A stretch of 64,000 nt of DNA from Rhytidiadelphus loreus (taxonomy: Eukaryota; Streptophyta; Bryopsida; Hypnales; Hylocomiaceae). Of this stretch, positions 1 to 11,418 are shown in pieces. How positions within the stretch are numbered: the first letter of the stretch is position 1; each line of letters opens with the position of its first letter. A program made the position numbers and the translations under genes. The notes beneath the pieces were generated by a model. That model saw only the letters and a list, made by a program, of their open reading frames with translations, did not search any database and was not told the origin of the DNA. The stretch covers positions 79,292,981 to 79,356,980 of the forward strand of contig OX344762.1 in assembly GCA_947034895.1 (NCBI GenBank), given 5' to 3'.

Positions 1-209
1 GGTGGGATGGGATGGGATCGGATGAGATTTGTCTGGTCATGTCTTCCAGAAAAAAAGATTATTCATGCCAAGGCTCTAATCAATGACAGTTAAACATGGA
101 GATGTAGCTGATGATTCAAGAAAATCAGGTCCAAACAGAAATGAGATGGCATGCGAGGTATGGAAGTTAGAGTTTTTAAGAGTAAGTTGCAGGAAAAAAA
201 ATCACAAAC

Positions 210-3200
210 CTGGAGTAAATTAGTGCACATGGCCATTTCTCCGCAAGTGATATCAGCTCCTAATCGCTTGCAAACTCGTCTGAATGGTAGATTTCCCACC
301 GTTGTCAGAGGAGCCAAGTAGAGTTTTCCACGGAAGTCGATCAATTTCTTTTCTCGCAACGGTTCCTTCACCTCATTGTTTGTATATTTTGAATCATCAT
401 TATCTATACGGTTGCTAAGCTCATTAGTATTCTTATTTACATTGTCCGGAGCTTGCTCATCTATAGCCTTCACAGCTGGCTCATCTTCAGTAATTCGAAC
501 CTTCTTATGAGGGGGGTAAACTTCATCAATTGCTGAAGTAACAGACTGTAACAGTCCAACAGTTCCAATAATATTTCCTTCGTCGTTTCCAGGAAGTTCA
601 GTCACACCATTTTTAGCGTCTGGGATTGGGGTAATTCCCACGACTTTTGGCAATGTCTCATCAAAATTAACACTTTCGGATCCGACCTCTGATGCAGAGA
701 CATTAGAAACTGATACCGGTACTTGCTCCGACACCCTATCATCTCCATTTTCTACAGCAGAAGGCTTAACCACCAATTTCCGAGCTTTCCCCTGTGAAAA
801 ATCCAGCAGATTCATATCCTCAATTCACGATACTCAGGAGGACGACCTCACCAAAAAGTTGCTATGACACTCACCAAGCTGACCGTTCCACAGGTCAACT
901 TACTAGTGTGTTTGAACAGCATATTCTCGAAAAGCATGGTATAATACATAGCAGAAAACTCTAAAATGAAGATGTATGTTATGAAGGCCTGCCCAACCGA
1001 AGACGGAATGCAGAGTAATCGCTATGAAACTTTGACTTAGAAGATTGAAATACGATGACCAGAAATAGTGGGAAAGCGAGAGAGCTACCACCTCTGAAAA
1101 TCCTTTAGACAAGATAAAACCTCCCATAGAAATGGTTCAGAATCAACCACAACAAATTTTATATCGAACAAGATTTTCAATCCATGGAACCACAGTTGCA
1201 ATTAAAATAGCAGCAAAGAGGTTTATACAGAACACATGAGTCTGTGAAAGCGCACCAGAAGTCCTAGTGCTTGCAATTGGGCGTCAGCCTTTGGAAAAGT
1301 CACCGTATTTTTCCATAACAGCTTCTGAAAACTTTTGTTCAAGCTATTGAGCTCCCGAATACTGGAGAAAGGATTTTTGCCTTCGTAGTTCCCATCCTTC
1401 AAAACTTCTGCTACTTCTACCCCCTTTACCTCAGGGTGAGAACCAGAATAACGGCACGCAAATCCATAAGGGCATACAGCAGTAACACCCGAGAAAGGGC
1501 ATACACCTTCCAGATCTTTAGGTTTCTGCAACCAAAGAGCGAGTTGCGTCAATGGCACACGTACATGCGCAACACAGAAGAAAGTTCCATCCTCCTTGAG
1601 TATACCGATATTCTAGTCTTCAGCTTTGCCAAGACATAGTGAGACTCAAATTCTATGGCAGGAGCAGTTGGAAAAAACTAAGAACTGATTCAAAATTAGG
1701 ACAGAGGATAGTGTTAGAAACCGGATTCGTCTCCTAAACTGACCCCTGTTACTAACAGCAGCTCGTCAAATCACACACTGGGTTGGATCTATTTGCAAAT
1801 TGAGTAAAACTTGAGTTGGTCAAATGTCTGTGGCCACTCCTCTTTAAATGGGAATGGAGTTGTCCAACTGTCACTTATAGTGGTCTACACTCTCCCACTT
1901 TGAAATTGCATAAGCAATCCATCCATAGTGATGAAAAGTTGATATGGCCCAGATTTGATCCGACCCAAAGTGATCTTTCCACAGCTCTATAAATCTTACA
2001 AGAATCACACTCCTGCATGTTTTAAAATGGTTGAAGTGGAGAAAATAATATCCTCTACCTACAACACGGCGGAGAATATTTCTGGCTGTAGAATATTGGG
2101 GAGAGAACAAAAGGTTTGACTGACACAGCGACGAACACATCCACGGTTCATACAAGGCACTCACTGGGAGCTCGAAATTGGACTGTAAATGGAGAAATAC
2201 TTGAAAATGGTGTCTAGACAGAGTTTTCTAGGAATTGCAATGCAGAAATGTCAACAGCAGTTGGAACAAGGTTCTAATCACTTACTTGTTCCATGAACGC
2301 AGTCAAATCGTGATTGAAGCGACAAGACGCACCGAATTTGCAAGCTTTCGTGTCACCCGCTTTCGCCACAGCGCCACAAATATTCTCCGCCGATTTATTC
2401 GACCTAGCCTGAGATTAAGGTCCCAATCACTCACATTCAGAGGTGCATGTGTACACGCAAACCAATAATTCAAAAAGACTCCCCGTCCTATTGAATTGAA
2501 AAAGTACTTGATGCTAAGTTAATACGCATTAGATTTACGTAGTCCTCATGCTTCGTAAAACACAAATGGAAGTCAACTTAAAGACAAGGGCAGTATCTTG
2601 ATATGACATTGAAAAATATTTAAGTTAACATTAAGTTCACCTAAACTTGACATTAATCTAACATTATCTTGATATTGAAATCAACAACTTTGTGAATCTA
2701 GTAGGAAGATCTTTTGGGATGAGTAATTCTCATCCCGACCAATATATAAACCCATAAACCCATAAACCCTAATGCACAGGCTAATAATTCCCACAACAGA
2801 CGGCAAGCGTTCTATATTATAAGGAGATGCTGCAAACCTCCTGCCGTTCCCGTTTTAATTGGCGTTTAGACTTCTTGTCGACTGTTGGCCTTGCAACCAC
2901 AATGTTACCAATCTCGGCAGCAGAGGCAGTGGCTCCTTCCTGCGGTGTGGTGGTAATGACTATTGATTTAGCCATGACACGTGGTCCAGTGTTGAAAATC
3001 ACATACTCACGTTTGACAGGCGCCCGCGCTTTGGCAATGAGCTCCTCAGCGGAGGGGTAATTTTCTACACTTGAAACTGGCACGGACCAACCAGTCGACC
3101 AATATTAATCATGACTGTTCAATCCATAAACTAAATCATCGTTTTGACAGTAAGGAAGAGGATACTCTTTCCGTCACCTGAAGCATTTTAGCATATGTAA

Positions 3201-3835
3201 GACTGCACTTTCATTAGCAGATCAGTGTAGAGCTGGGGAGAGACCACTCTCAGTACAAGAGCGAAACTCTCTCCAGATCAAACTTTTTATCACAATGTAT
3301 GAATTTCTTATGCAACTTTGAAGTCGAAGGTTGCAGACCACTATTTGCAGACAGTAGACAACCGAATTTCCATTCAAAGGTCAGAGGCCATCGACATTTA
3401 GCCAATTGAAGACAACCAAGTGCAACGGGGGTCAGTAGAAGGGACGGGGTAGGTCGCTACCAGTTCAATTATCCTCAACCTTACATTCACAAGAAGAATT
3501 CTTAAACAAAGATGATTCTGAATTGCAAACCCAAAAGTTGTGCTTAACCCTAAATTTGAAGAGAATGCATTTGCAAACCCACAATTGAAGACTTCTTCAC
3601 ACAGAAAATCAAAAGAAAGGGAAGAAAAACATTCAGAATGTCGTAGCCAGAAAAGCGTACCAGTTTCAACACTCGCCCCTGCGTCTTCCAATTCCATGAC
3701 CCCACTGTCGCCAGCCCCCGCCAGAGCCGATACCTGTGCAGCGACTTCCTTGGCCACTTGTTCGGCCATTTGAGGCGCGCTTTCCAACACTAAATCGTCC
3801 GCACCCGCAGACAGGTCGTTTCCAACGACCTCCAT
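210..3835 (-). CDS. DUS3: tRNA-dihydrouridine(47) synthase, DUS3 type; 5' part, five exons, continues past the left edge
   Basis: Exons, in coding order: 3661-3835, 2838-3076, 2286-2408, 1256-1525, 210-791 (1389 nt, 463 codons); all introns are GT-AG and the phases join cleanly. DUS3 is an FMN enzyme that reduces a uridine in the tRNA variable loop. The N-terminus (1-58) is acidic and alanine-rich. Residues 128-138 are basic ([10 protein letters not shown]). Two CCCH fingers follow: C149, C161, C167, H171, and C188, C197, C203, H209. A low-complexity linker leads to the start of the Dus TIM barrel near 426 ([16 protein letters not shown], then [12 protein letters not shown]), the FMN-binding beginning. 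About 300 further residues, including the catalytic cysteine, are expected beyond position 1; no next exon is visible in 1-209. The start at 3835 is my choice; an in-frame ATG at 3901 would add 22 residues. The order of fingers, linker and barrel matches plant DUS3. Confidence 0.95.
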
Positions 3836-4037
3836 CGCTGCGACGACGACGCGCTTAAACCCTGAAACTCGCAAACCCGAAACAACAACCAACCACAACA
3901 ATCCGTTTGCGACGACTAAAATGCGAGCCTGTGCCCGAATGCTTGCCCTAATAAATTTTAGACGATAGATAGATGCTCATTGCACACTGTTTGATTCCGT
4001 AGGGGGTGAAAACTTTAAATTAGGGCAAAGATTTATA
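3836..4037 (-). promoter_or_regulatory. 5' flank of DUS3, probable promoter and 5' UTR
   Basis: This is the only stretch between the DUS3 start and the first repeat end at 4038. It is less AT-rich than the DNA beyond it up to about 3940. I see no convincing TATA box or named motif, so this is placed by position only. Confidence 0.4.
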
Positions 4038-4160
4038 TACTCCCTCCGTCCTCAAACGATTGTCGACAATTTTGTTTGAGATTTCTTTTATGCCAATTTC
4101 ATTTATCATATTGTGAAAAACATAATTAAGAAAGGTTCCAAATTTTATATCACTAGAATC
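4038..4160. mobile_element. Stowaway/mariner-like MITE end (single terminus)
   Basis: TA followed by CTCCCTCCGTCC is the standard plant Stowaway/Tc1-mariner terminus with its TA target. Just inside, CTCAAAC and GTTTGAG face each other around a TTGTCGACAA palindrome (4052-4080). I found no matching right terminus, so this may be a solo or broken end. Confidence 0.45.
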
Positions 4161-5200
4161 TTTGAAGAACATTGCATGTACTCAGTGCAACCTAAATAAA
4201 ATTATCCACAAAGAAGCCTCCATATGACCAACAACCTTAAAAAAATGACATGCAAAGTACACAATCATTTTGGGACTAATGGAGTTAATGTGTATCATAT
4301 GAATTCAACTTTTGACCTCTTAGGGTGGGCTCTCATATGCACCAAGTCTCAAGTCCAATTAAATTCTCAAAATTTGATTTGTCTAGAACTTAAAATCCGA
4401 GACTTCTAGCAAAAGACTTAGGGATAGTTTGCACCAAGGTCAAGGTTTGTGACCACTCGAATTCTTTGCCATGTGATTGGTAGATAAACAAGAGGTAGTT
4501 CAACTTTGGTTTACCCAAGGCCCATAGTCCAAGGAAATTTTGATGAATGATAAGCCAACATAGCATCCCATACGAACCTTGAAGATAATGGTGCTATGAT
4601 TTTGGGGTGAGATTTTTGACCACCTCTTAGAAGTAGGCCTAATGAATATCACTTATGAGTAAGTGACCATGACAAAAATAAAATGAATGCTTCATAATAT
4701 TATTTTTTAAATAAAATATTTTGGAAAAAAAAAGGGAGGACAAAGTTTAATAAAAGAAGAATTCAAGTTAAAATTAGGATGATGATATTAAGTCCACATG
4801 GTCCCCGTGGCCTCCATAGCTCATTGTCACAACTTGGGAATTCTTATTAGGTGGTCACTTTCTAATTTATACCAGTGCTAGGGCCCTTGCTTTCATTTTT
4901 GATGGGCTTCGACATCATATTATTCTCATTCAACAAAGCAAGGTAGCACTCATTGAGAGTGGCTTTGACACTCGGCCTTGATGTAAATTGGCCCTTAGTA
5001 CCAAGTCCTATATTGCAATTTACTTAGAAGCCTACAAGATAACATTTTTTGGACATTAGAGTTCATTTTGGCATCAAAAAGTTGGAATTTGAAATAAGAG
5101 GTAGGTTTCTCTTTTGGCTAGAACAAAATCTTGTTTGAAAACCCAAAAATTGTCTTATATACAATATGAGAAGAATAACAATAATCTAGCACTCTAATAG
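4161..5200. other. gene-free AT-rich DNA, nothing recognised
   Basis: No open frame with coding character, no terminal repeats and no tandem structure seen. The open frame at 4224-4409 is short, AT-rich and resembles no family I know. Confidence 0.5.
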
Positions 5201-5204
5201 TTAA

Positions 5205-6144
5205 ATCCTAAGAGTCCCTAGCATTTTGGGGTATAAAAACATCATTGCTTTTGAAGTGTTACAATAGAAATCTCAATTGTACAAGTCTTTTAGTGTAGGT
5301 GTTGTTGATGACATGAATCAAATTTGGAGTCAATTTTTCACATAGATTGCAAGATTATAATATTTTAGTGTTGCTGAAATTTTCCTAGCAACACACTAGA
5401 GGTGAAATTCGATTTTTAAACCTACTCAAATGGAAAAAATTTAAACTATAAAGTTCTTCAAATCCATCATACAAACACATTAGTGAAAGAAAATATCATT
5501 CAAATGACTCACTATGTTTGCAAAATGGCTTTGAAATGTCAAAAAGTTGCAAAAAAAGTTGCAAAAAAAAACATATGTTGAACCTCCTTCTACTAAAATG
5601 CTTCTTAGACACTCATAAGTTTTTGGATTGATATGAAATTTTAACCACACAAACTAGACTAGTATGGTCAACTTTTCATAAAAACTTTATTGATTACAAA
5701 CACCATATGAAGAAAAAGTAAGTCTCTAAAGTTCACCATAATCCAAAAATGTATGGATTTTGAACTTCAAATGGCTCTGAAACATTCAAAACTATTTGGA
5801 TTGACATGAAAATTTTACCACAACAACTAGACTTCAAGGAAAATTATACCCAACAAATTTTATTGAAAAAAATCCTAGATGAAGGAGATACAAGCCCCCA
5901 AAGTTGCAACCATCAAAATGCAATTTAGTGAACACAAATTAAATCCATTAACCTTTGAATGTCTCTTTAAAAATCGGTACATTTGGAATTGATTTGAGAG
6001 TTTTTCCACACAAACTAGAAGAGAGAATGTAGATTTTTCAACAACTTTTATTAAATTTAGACATTGGATGCAAAAGTTACAGTAATTCAAATTGGACTTC
6101 TAAACTAAGTGGGGACACTTTGGTCACATGGGGGCGCTCGGGGG
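5205..6144 (+). mobile_element. Family A TTAA element, old copy A1
   Basis: About 940 bp, bordered by TTAA at 5201-5204 and 6145-6148. The ends are degenerate (left ATCCTAAGAG; right ending GGGGG before TTAA). The interior aligns by eye along its length with A2 (47289-48247) in the same orientation: phrases such as TTGGATTGACATGAAAATTT and ACTAGACTTCAAGG recur in the same order. Non-coding. Confidence 0.75.
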
Positions 6145-6148
6145 TTAA

Positions 6149-8365
6149 CACAATAGAAACAACTTGGAGGTGCTTTAGTAGGGTCACAAAAGGATAATGG
6201 ATTTTTTGAGTATAAAACTATCAAAAATGTGACCAATTTATAGCCTTGGCATAGCAATTATTTTAGAAAAATATTGTGTTCATTTTAGATGAATTAGATG
6301 ACCATCACATGTTCACATTTTTTCATTTTGAGAAGGCCTAGTAACACCTATAGGCTTTAGAAATGATCACTGAAAAATTCATAACTAATTCACATTTTGC
6401 CACAAAAAGAATTGTAGTTTCACTTCTTATTACTTTCTATGTTATCTTTTTGCACCTAAAAAACAAATTTGATACTTCCTTAATCTTCCAAAGGTTAGAT
6501 TAGAAGTTGTGGGCATAATAAGGGGAGTTATAAACAAAATTATTGGTGACCCTAGTATACAATAAGCAAGTATACACAAAATTTTATATTTCTTCAATCC
6601 ACTATAATCCTTAAAGTTCTTTCATGCTTAGACGTCCAAAACTACTTCAAAATACTTGTATTCAAAGTAGGGCTAAAATCTTCATCTATGTTTAATTTTT
6701 AACAAATCCAACCGTAAGATCCTTTAGTTAACTTATTCAAGTGCATCCTCCCCAAATTATAGAGTGAATATTACCACTAATTGCAAGTTCAATGTGCCTA
6801 AACTTCAAAATGCAAGCTTTTCTAGCCCTTCCAAAAGGTGAAATTTAGTCTTTCAACATTTTAAGGAAAAAATCATATGTATCATAATTTCTGCGTTTTC
6901 GTCAATATGTTGGAAAATGGGTTGAGAATATATGTAAAATAATTTAACCCAAAAAACTTTCTTATTCATCTTTAAAAAAATTATAAAATGGAAGGTAGTA
7001 CTAAATGAAAAAAAACTAAAATGCTAATAACTTTTATAAGGAATTAACAATTGTTAATCCCAATGTTGAGAATGTTATAGTAAACAATTGGTATTCTTTG
7101 TTTTTATTTTTATTTGAAAATTTTCAAAATTGAGTGCAAAAGACAACTTTATATCTACCTTCATTACCCACAAAATAAAACTCCTCATAACTTTCACTTC
7201 ATTATTCATAATTGAATATTAGACGTTATTTTGGACAATTTTAGATGCAATTACTTTAATATTACTCAAAAGAAAAAAGAAAAAGAAAAATTGAATGCCA
7301 AAATCAAGCTATAATAACAAAAAATGAAAAATGAAAATAAACTACTAATTGAATTATCATTTTTTGGAAATAATATCCCATATAAACTCAGAAAATAGCT
7401 AATATGACTTGGATACATCAACAACAAAGTTACACATAAAAAAATTGACTTGACCTTAAGGTCTAATTGTGACCCTTTTCTAGGATCAACTTCTACATAT
7501 TATTGCCTAAAACATTCTCCTTCTATTCATGAGAACCTAGGGTTATTTTTGGATACACCTAATCTTAGCACTTAGAGAATTTGTAATTTATTTATTAGCA
7601 CTTAGAGATTTTATAATTCATTTATTAGCACTTTGAAAATTCATAGTTCATTCATATGATGTCTAAAGAATGTAAAGTGGATACCCCCAAACCACTACTT
7701 TTTGCTTAAGTGCCTTTTACTATTATTAGATTGTTTATATTTTCATATTTTCTTGTTGGCACTTGAAAGGAGGTTCCAAAGTACCAAAGAATGTGACGTT
7801 TGAATACCATACCTATTCAAAGAACAAAGTTTGGTTCTAAAACAATTTCTTCCACATAGGTATATAATTGATTTTTGAAGATGTACATAGCATGAAGATG
7901 ATTTGACACATTTGAGATGCCTAGTAAGGCTTTTTTTGGCATTACAATGCTTGATTGCACCAAAAAATATAACTAGGCTAAAAAATCTTGGATGAGACCA
8001 CCAAATTGTGGATGAAAAACATAAATATATACATATAATATGTCTTAATTTGATATTTTCTATTCAATATGTGGATGAATGTTGAAATTTGGAGCATCAC
8101 TACATAACATTTTATAAGATGGAAGCACCGAAAACCATCAATATAAGCAATTCAGCATAGTTGGAGACACCTTTTCCTAAAAATTATATTTTTGTAGTAT
8201 CAACAAAGGAAAATCATGAATATTCCAAAAAAAATTGAATTTTTCAGATGTTTTATATAATTTCTATGATTTTTCAAAGTGCCAACTCCCTAGACCACTG
8301 AAACTGTCACATAGGTGGATCCTACACCAAAATCTGCAAAAATCAGTATTTAGCAAATGAGAGTT
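6149..8365. other. gene-free AT-rich DNA with one small tandem array
   Basis: Long AT-rich stretch with many A or T runs. No coding frame, terminal repeat or RNA gene recognised apart from the 30-bp array at 7565-7654. Some phrases loosely recall families A and B, but I could not fix boundaries. Confidence 0.5.
7565..7654. repeat. 30-bp tandem repeat, three copies
   Basis: Three diverged units begin TTAGCACTT at 7565, 7595 and 7625 and continue into an A/T-rich half ending in TTTATT or similar. Confidence 0.75.
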
Positions 8366-8369
8366 AAGT

Positions 8370-8433
8370 AAGTTATGTGTCCTTCAAATGCATCAAATGA
8401 ATCAGAGGTAAGCATTTGAAGGACACATTAACT
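8370..8433. repeat. Perfect-stem inverted repeat (hairpin), about 20-bp arms
   Basis: TATGTGTCCTTCAAATGC faces GCATTTGAAGGACACAT across a loop of about 20 bases. The stem is complementary except for one inserted T near its outer end. It lies about 30 bp left of the PIF-like element. It could be the core of a very small MITE. Confidence 0.7.
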
Positions 8434-8465
8434 AAAGTCTAAGAACACATTAAGAGATAGTCTAA

Positions 8466-9986
8466 GGGCCAGTATACACTTAGGGCCGGATTGAAGGTCG
8501 GACGGAACTCTCCAAGTTTGAACCAATGGGATTGCTCAATTTCTCCAAATCCGGCCCAAGAGCTTTATACTTGGGGCCGGATGGAACCACCACTCATCCT
8601 ACATGTCGCCTTAGGTGGCATGGTTTTGGCGCCAAACCATCCGGCCCCAAGGGAGCAATCGGGCCAAGGTTTTTGGTGGCCCGATTTCCCATCTAGGGCC
8701 GGATTGGTGTCACATTCATCTCCTCCGTTGGATCGGACAAATCTCCACCATCTACCATGCAAGGGCTTTTCTTTTCTTTTTTATTATATTTTTTATTAAC
8801 TGTGAGGTCAATCCCATCTGGTTGAGTCATGTTGTGATACAGATGCCGTGTTACAAGTTGTTAATACTGAATTTTATTGTTAATACTGAACTTTATTGTT
8901 AATACTGAACTTTATTGTTAACACTGAATTTTATTGTTAACACTGAATTTTATTGTTAATACTGAATTTTATTGTTAATAATGAATTTTATTATTATTAA
9001 CCATTGCAATTGTAACAATAATGTCTTTGCAATTGTTTTAGCATGAGATATCAATAATTAATTTTTTTGGTGTAGACACAAATTACATACTATGTTATAG
9101 ACACTAATTTTGATAAATTACATGCTTAATAAGTAAATTTTTTATACAGACACAAATCTGTAAATGAAAGTCATTGTTGAAGTTATGCCAAAAACTTTGA
9201 CATCTACAAGATAATGTGTGTTTTTATCAATTTTGATGACAAATACTTGAAAAAAGAATATGGTAAGGAAAAATTATGCTACTAGAAATAACATGTATGG
9301 TAAAACCTTATTTACATTTATCATTGAATTCATTTAAGTTTTCATAATAGAAAATTTCATGCTTTTCTTTAAAATAAACTAAGAATATAGATTTGAAAAA
9401 GAGATTAAAAAAAATTACATGTTTTCTTGAATTGTATGTTTAATAAATGACAACTATTAAGGGGCTACAAATCTTTTTTCAATGTCAACTCTAGTTTTAG
9501 TGTCAAAAAAAAAAGGTTCAAAAGAAGTCAAAGAACTTCCTTTTTTTCCAAATAGAAAAAATAGGAAGAGAATGGAAAAGGTTAAAAAAAATAAAAAAAT
9601 CTCTCTTCCATTTTGAAATAGGTAAAGTAGGAATAAAAAGGAAAAGTCTACAGAATTCTAATTTTTTTTCCCTATATTTGAAATAGAAGAAATAGAAGAA
9701 AAAAAACTTTTTTTACCTAAAGTATAAAAAATAAAAAGATGCATGTCTTAGATTTTTTTAATTAAGCATTCCAAAAATCCAAGAGCACATTAATCAAGAA
9801 TTGGGCCTTAGAATTGGGCCTCAACACTTTACAATACCTCGGGCCGGAGTGATGAGTTGGAATTCAGCCTCAACCCCTTTACATTATCTGGGGCCGGAGT
9901 GGTGATTTGGGTCCGGATTGTGGACCGGATTGAAGGCAAATCGGGCCGGCCTTCCATCCGGCCCCAGGCCGTGTATATACCCGCCC
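8466..9986. mobile_element. PIF/Harbinger-like non-autonomous transposon, 1521 bp
   Basis: The left terminus GGGCCAGTATACAC and the complement of the right terminus GGGCGGGTATATACAC are imperfect inverted repeats that continue into GGGCCGGATTGAAGG and GGGCCGGATGGAAGG. TAA flanks both sides (8463-8465 and 9987-9989), the 3-bp target typical of PIF/Harbinger. The motif GGGCCGGA recurs several times near both ends on both strands, as subterminal transposase-binding repeats often do. No transposase frame is present; overlapping open frames on both strands at 8491-8902 are by-products of the GC-rich subterminal zone. Confidence 0.8.
8860..8995. repeat. 19-bp tandem repeat inside the PIF-like element, about seven copies
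   Basis: The unit GTTAATACTGAATTTTATT repeats head to tail with single-base variants (GAACTT, AACACTG, AATAATG). Confidence 0.9.
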
Positions 9987-10017
9987 TAAGGTACAAGAAT
10001 AGGTACAGGGATGCCTT

Positions 10018-10170
10018 CCCCTTATCACCACTTTGGTACTTCATAAAAAACGAAAACAAAAGCCCTCTTCCCCTTATCACCACTTTGGTACTTCATAAAA
10101 AACGAAAACAAAAGCCCTCTTCCCCTTATCACCACTTTGGTACTTCATAAAAAACGAAAAACAAAAGCCA
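10018..10170. repeat. 52-bp tandem repeat, three near-identical copies
   Basis: Units start at 10018, 10070 and 10122 with CCCCTTATCACCACTTTGG and run through ACGAAAACAAAAGCCC. Copies are almost identical (one extra A in the third), so the array is young. It lies 32 bp to the right of the PIF-like element. Confidence 0.92.
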
Positions 10171-11418
10171 TGGTGCCCAGCTTACCAGAAGAGATTTGGA
10201 CACCATTGAGTGTAGTTCCTTTATGTCACTTTTACATTAAACACAGAATTCCATATAATCATTCACATTCTGGGCATCTAGGCTGTGACGTTAATGAGGT
10301 TTGGGTGTACTGTAATCAATTCCCTGAGCTCCTCATCCACATTGGATGACAATCATCTTTTATATGAACACCTACAGTAGTGAAGTAATTGCACTTGTTT
10401 AAGGTTTGAGCATTCATGAGGAACCTGAGAATCATCATACAGTACTGCCTGCACTTCCAACGTCCTCAGGCATACGTACAGCATTGGGTCAGTAAGGACT
10501 CATGGTCCTGCTGCCCCTGCACTCACATCATTTTTGTGTGTACGTTTCTGGCTCCCAGTGCCTTTAGTGATGATAGCTGCTTCCCTCGCATTGACAAATC
10601 TGGAATGGCCACCTTTCCAAAAAAATTGGACGTTGAAGAGCAGCTTTATGCATCTCCGAAATCTGCGGATCCAAGGCCGTAATGACAGACAAACTTTCAG
10701 CAGAGTTGCAAACTGATGACCCGTCATTCGTAAAGTGGTACACTTCTGAAAAAAATTCGACTTGCAGCTAAAAGAGCATGCAATTAGAGCCACGGATTTG
10801 AAGGAGGTCAGATGGAACGCATCATTCATGTATTCTACAGGGTCAGATGAAAGAAAATTATGTGGGACCTTTGTTTGCTTAGTAAATGATGCAGCTTACA
10901 TATGTCGAAATTCCAAGGGAATTTCGAAGGTGACAAAACCCTAACTTGCAACCCTCAAATATCCGTCTACGAAATGTCTCATATGTAAGTAGACTCCGTG
11001 GCTTCACACTTCGTGTAAGTCATGTTCATCTGCATCTGCATCCCTGCAATTCACAAACATGACTACGATCATTCACCAAATAGTAGCAACCAAACCCAGA
11101 AGCTTTTTCATCCAGTGATGCTGTAGTCATAAAAAGTGTGTCCATTTCTGCACACATCTCTTGTTGTAAGGACACCTCCACATTCCAAGTGAAATAACTG
11201 AATGTTTTTCGTGTTGCATACTAAGCGTCTTGTTGATACTCGAGTAAAAATGACTTTACATAGTGTATTATTCGTCTAATTATACCGATTCGGAGCATTT
11301 GTCTGAGTCACTAGAGATTCATATAAATCTTAACAATTCAACTAAAAAAGATACAGTAGACAAAACTATCTCAGCACTTACAAGGAGACACATATCACCT
11401 GCCAAAATTGAAGTCTTG
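10171..11418 (-). other. 3' flank of CYP40; possible 3' UTR, no gene recognised
   Basis: Base composition is closer to genic than the AT-rich DNA to the left. Several small frames occur on both strands (largest 10500-10829 minus and 10416-10682 plus) but none resembles a known family. An extended 3' UTR of CYP40 or a decayed gene are both possible. Confidence 0.35.

Noticed and set aside
2745..2775. Telomere-like AACCCATAAACCC words in a DUS3 intron
   Set aside because: Only a few imperfect units; not a run of the plant telomere repeat.
3899..3901. Upstream ATG for DUS3
   Set aside because: It would add a hydrophobic 22-residue leader not typical of the family; the ATG at 3835 is preferred, though the upstream one is not excluded.
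8491..8902. Three overlapping frames on both strands
   Set aside because: They lie in the GC-rich subterminal zone and middle of the PIF-like element and resemble no transposase.
10416..10829. Possible gene between CYP40 and the PIF-like element
   Set aside because: Both strands are open but short, with no recognisable domain or splice model; kept as 3' flank.
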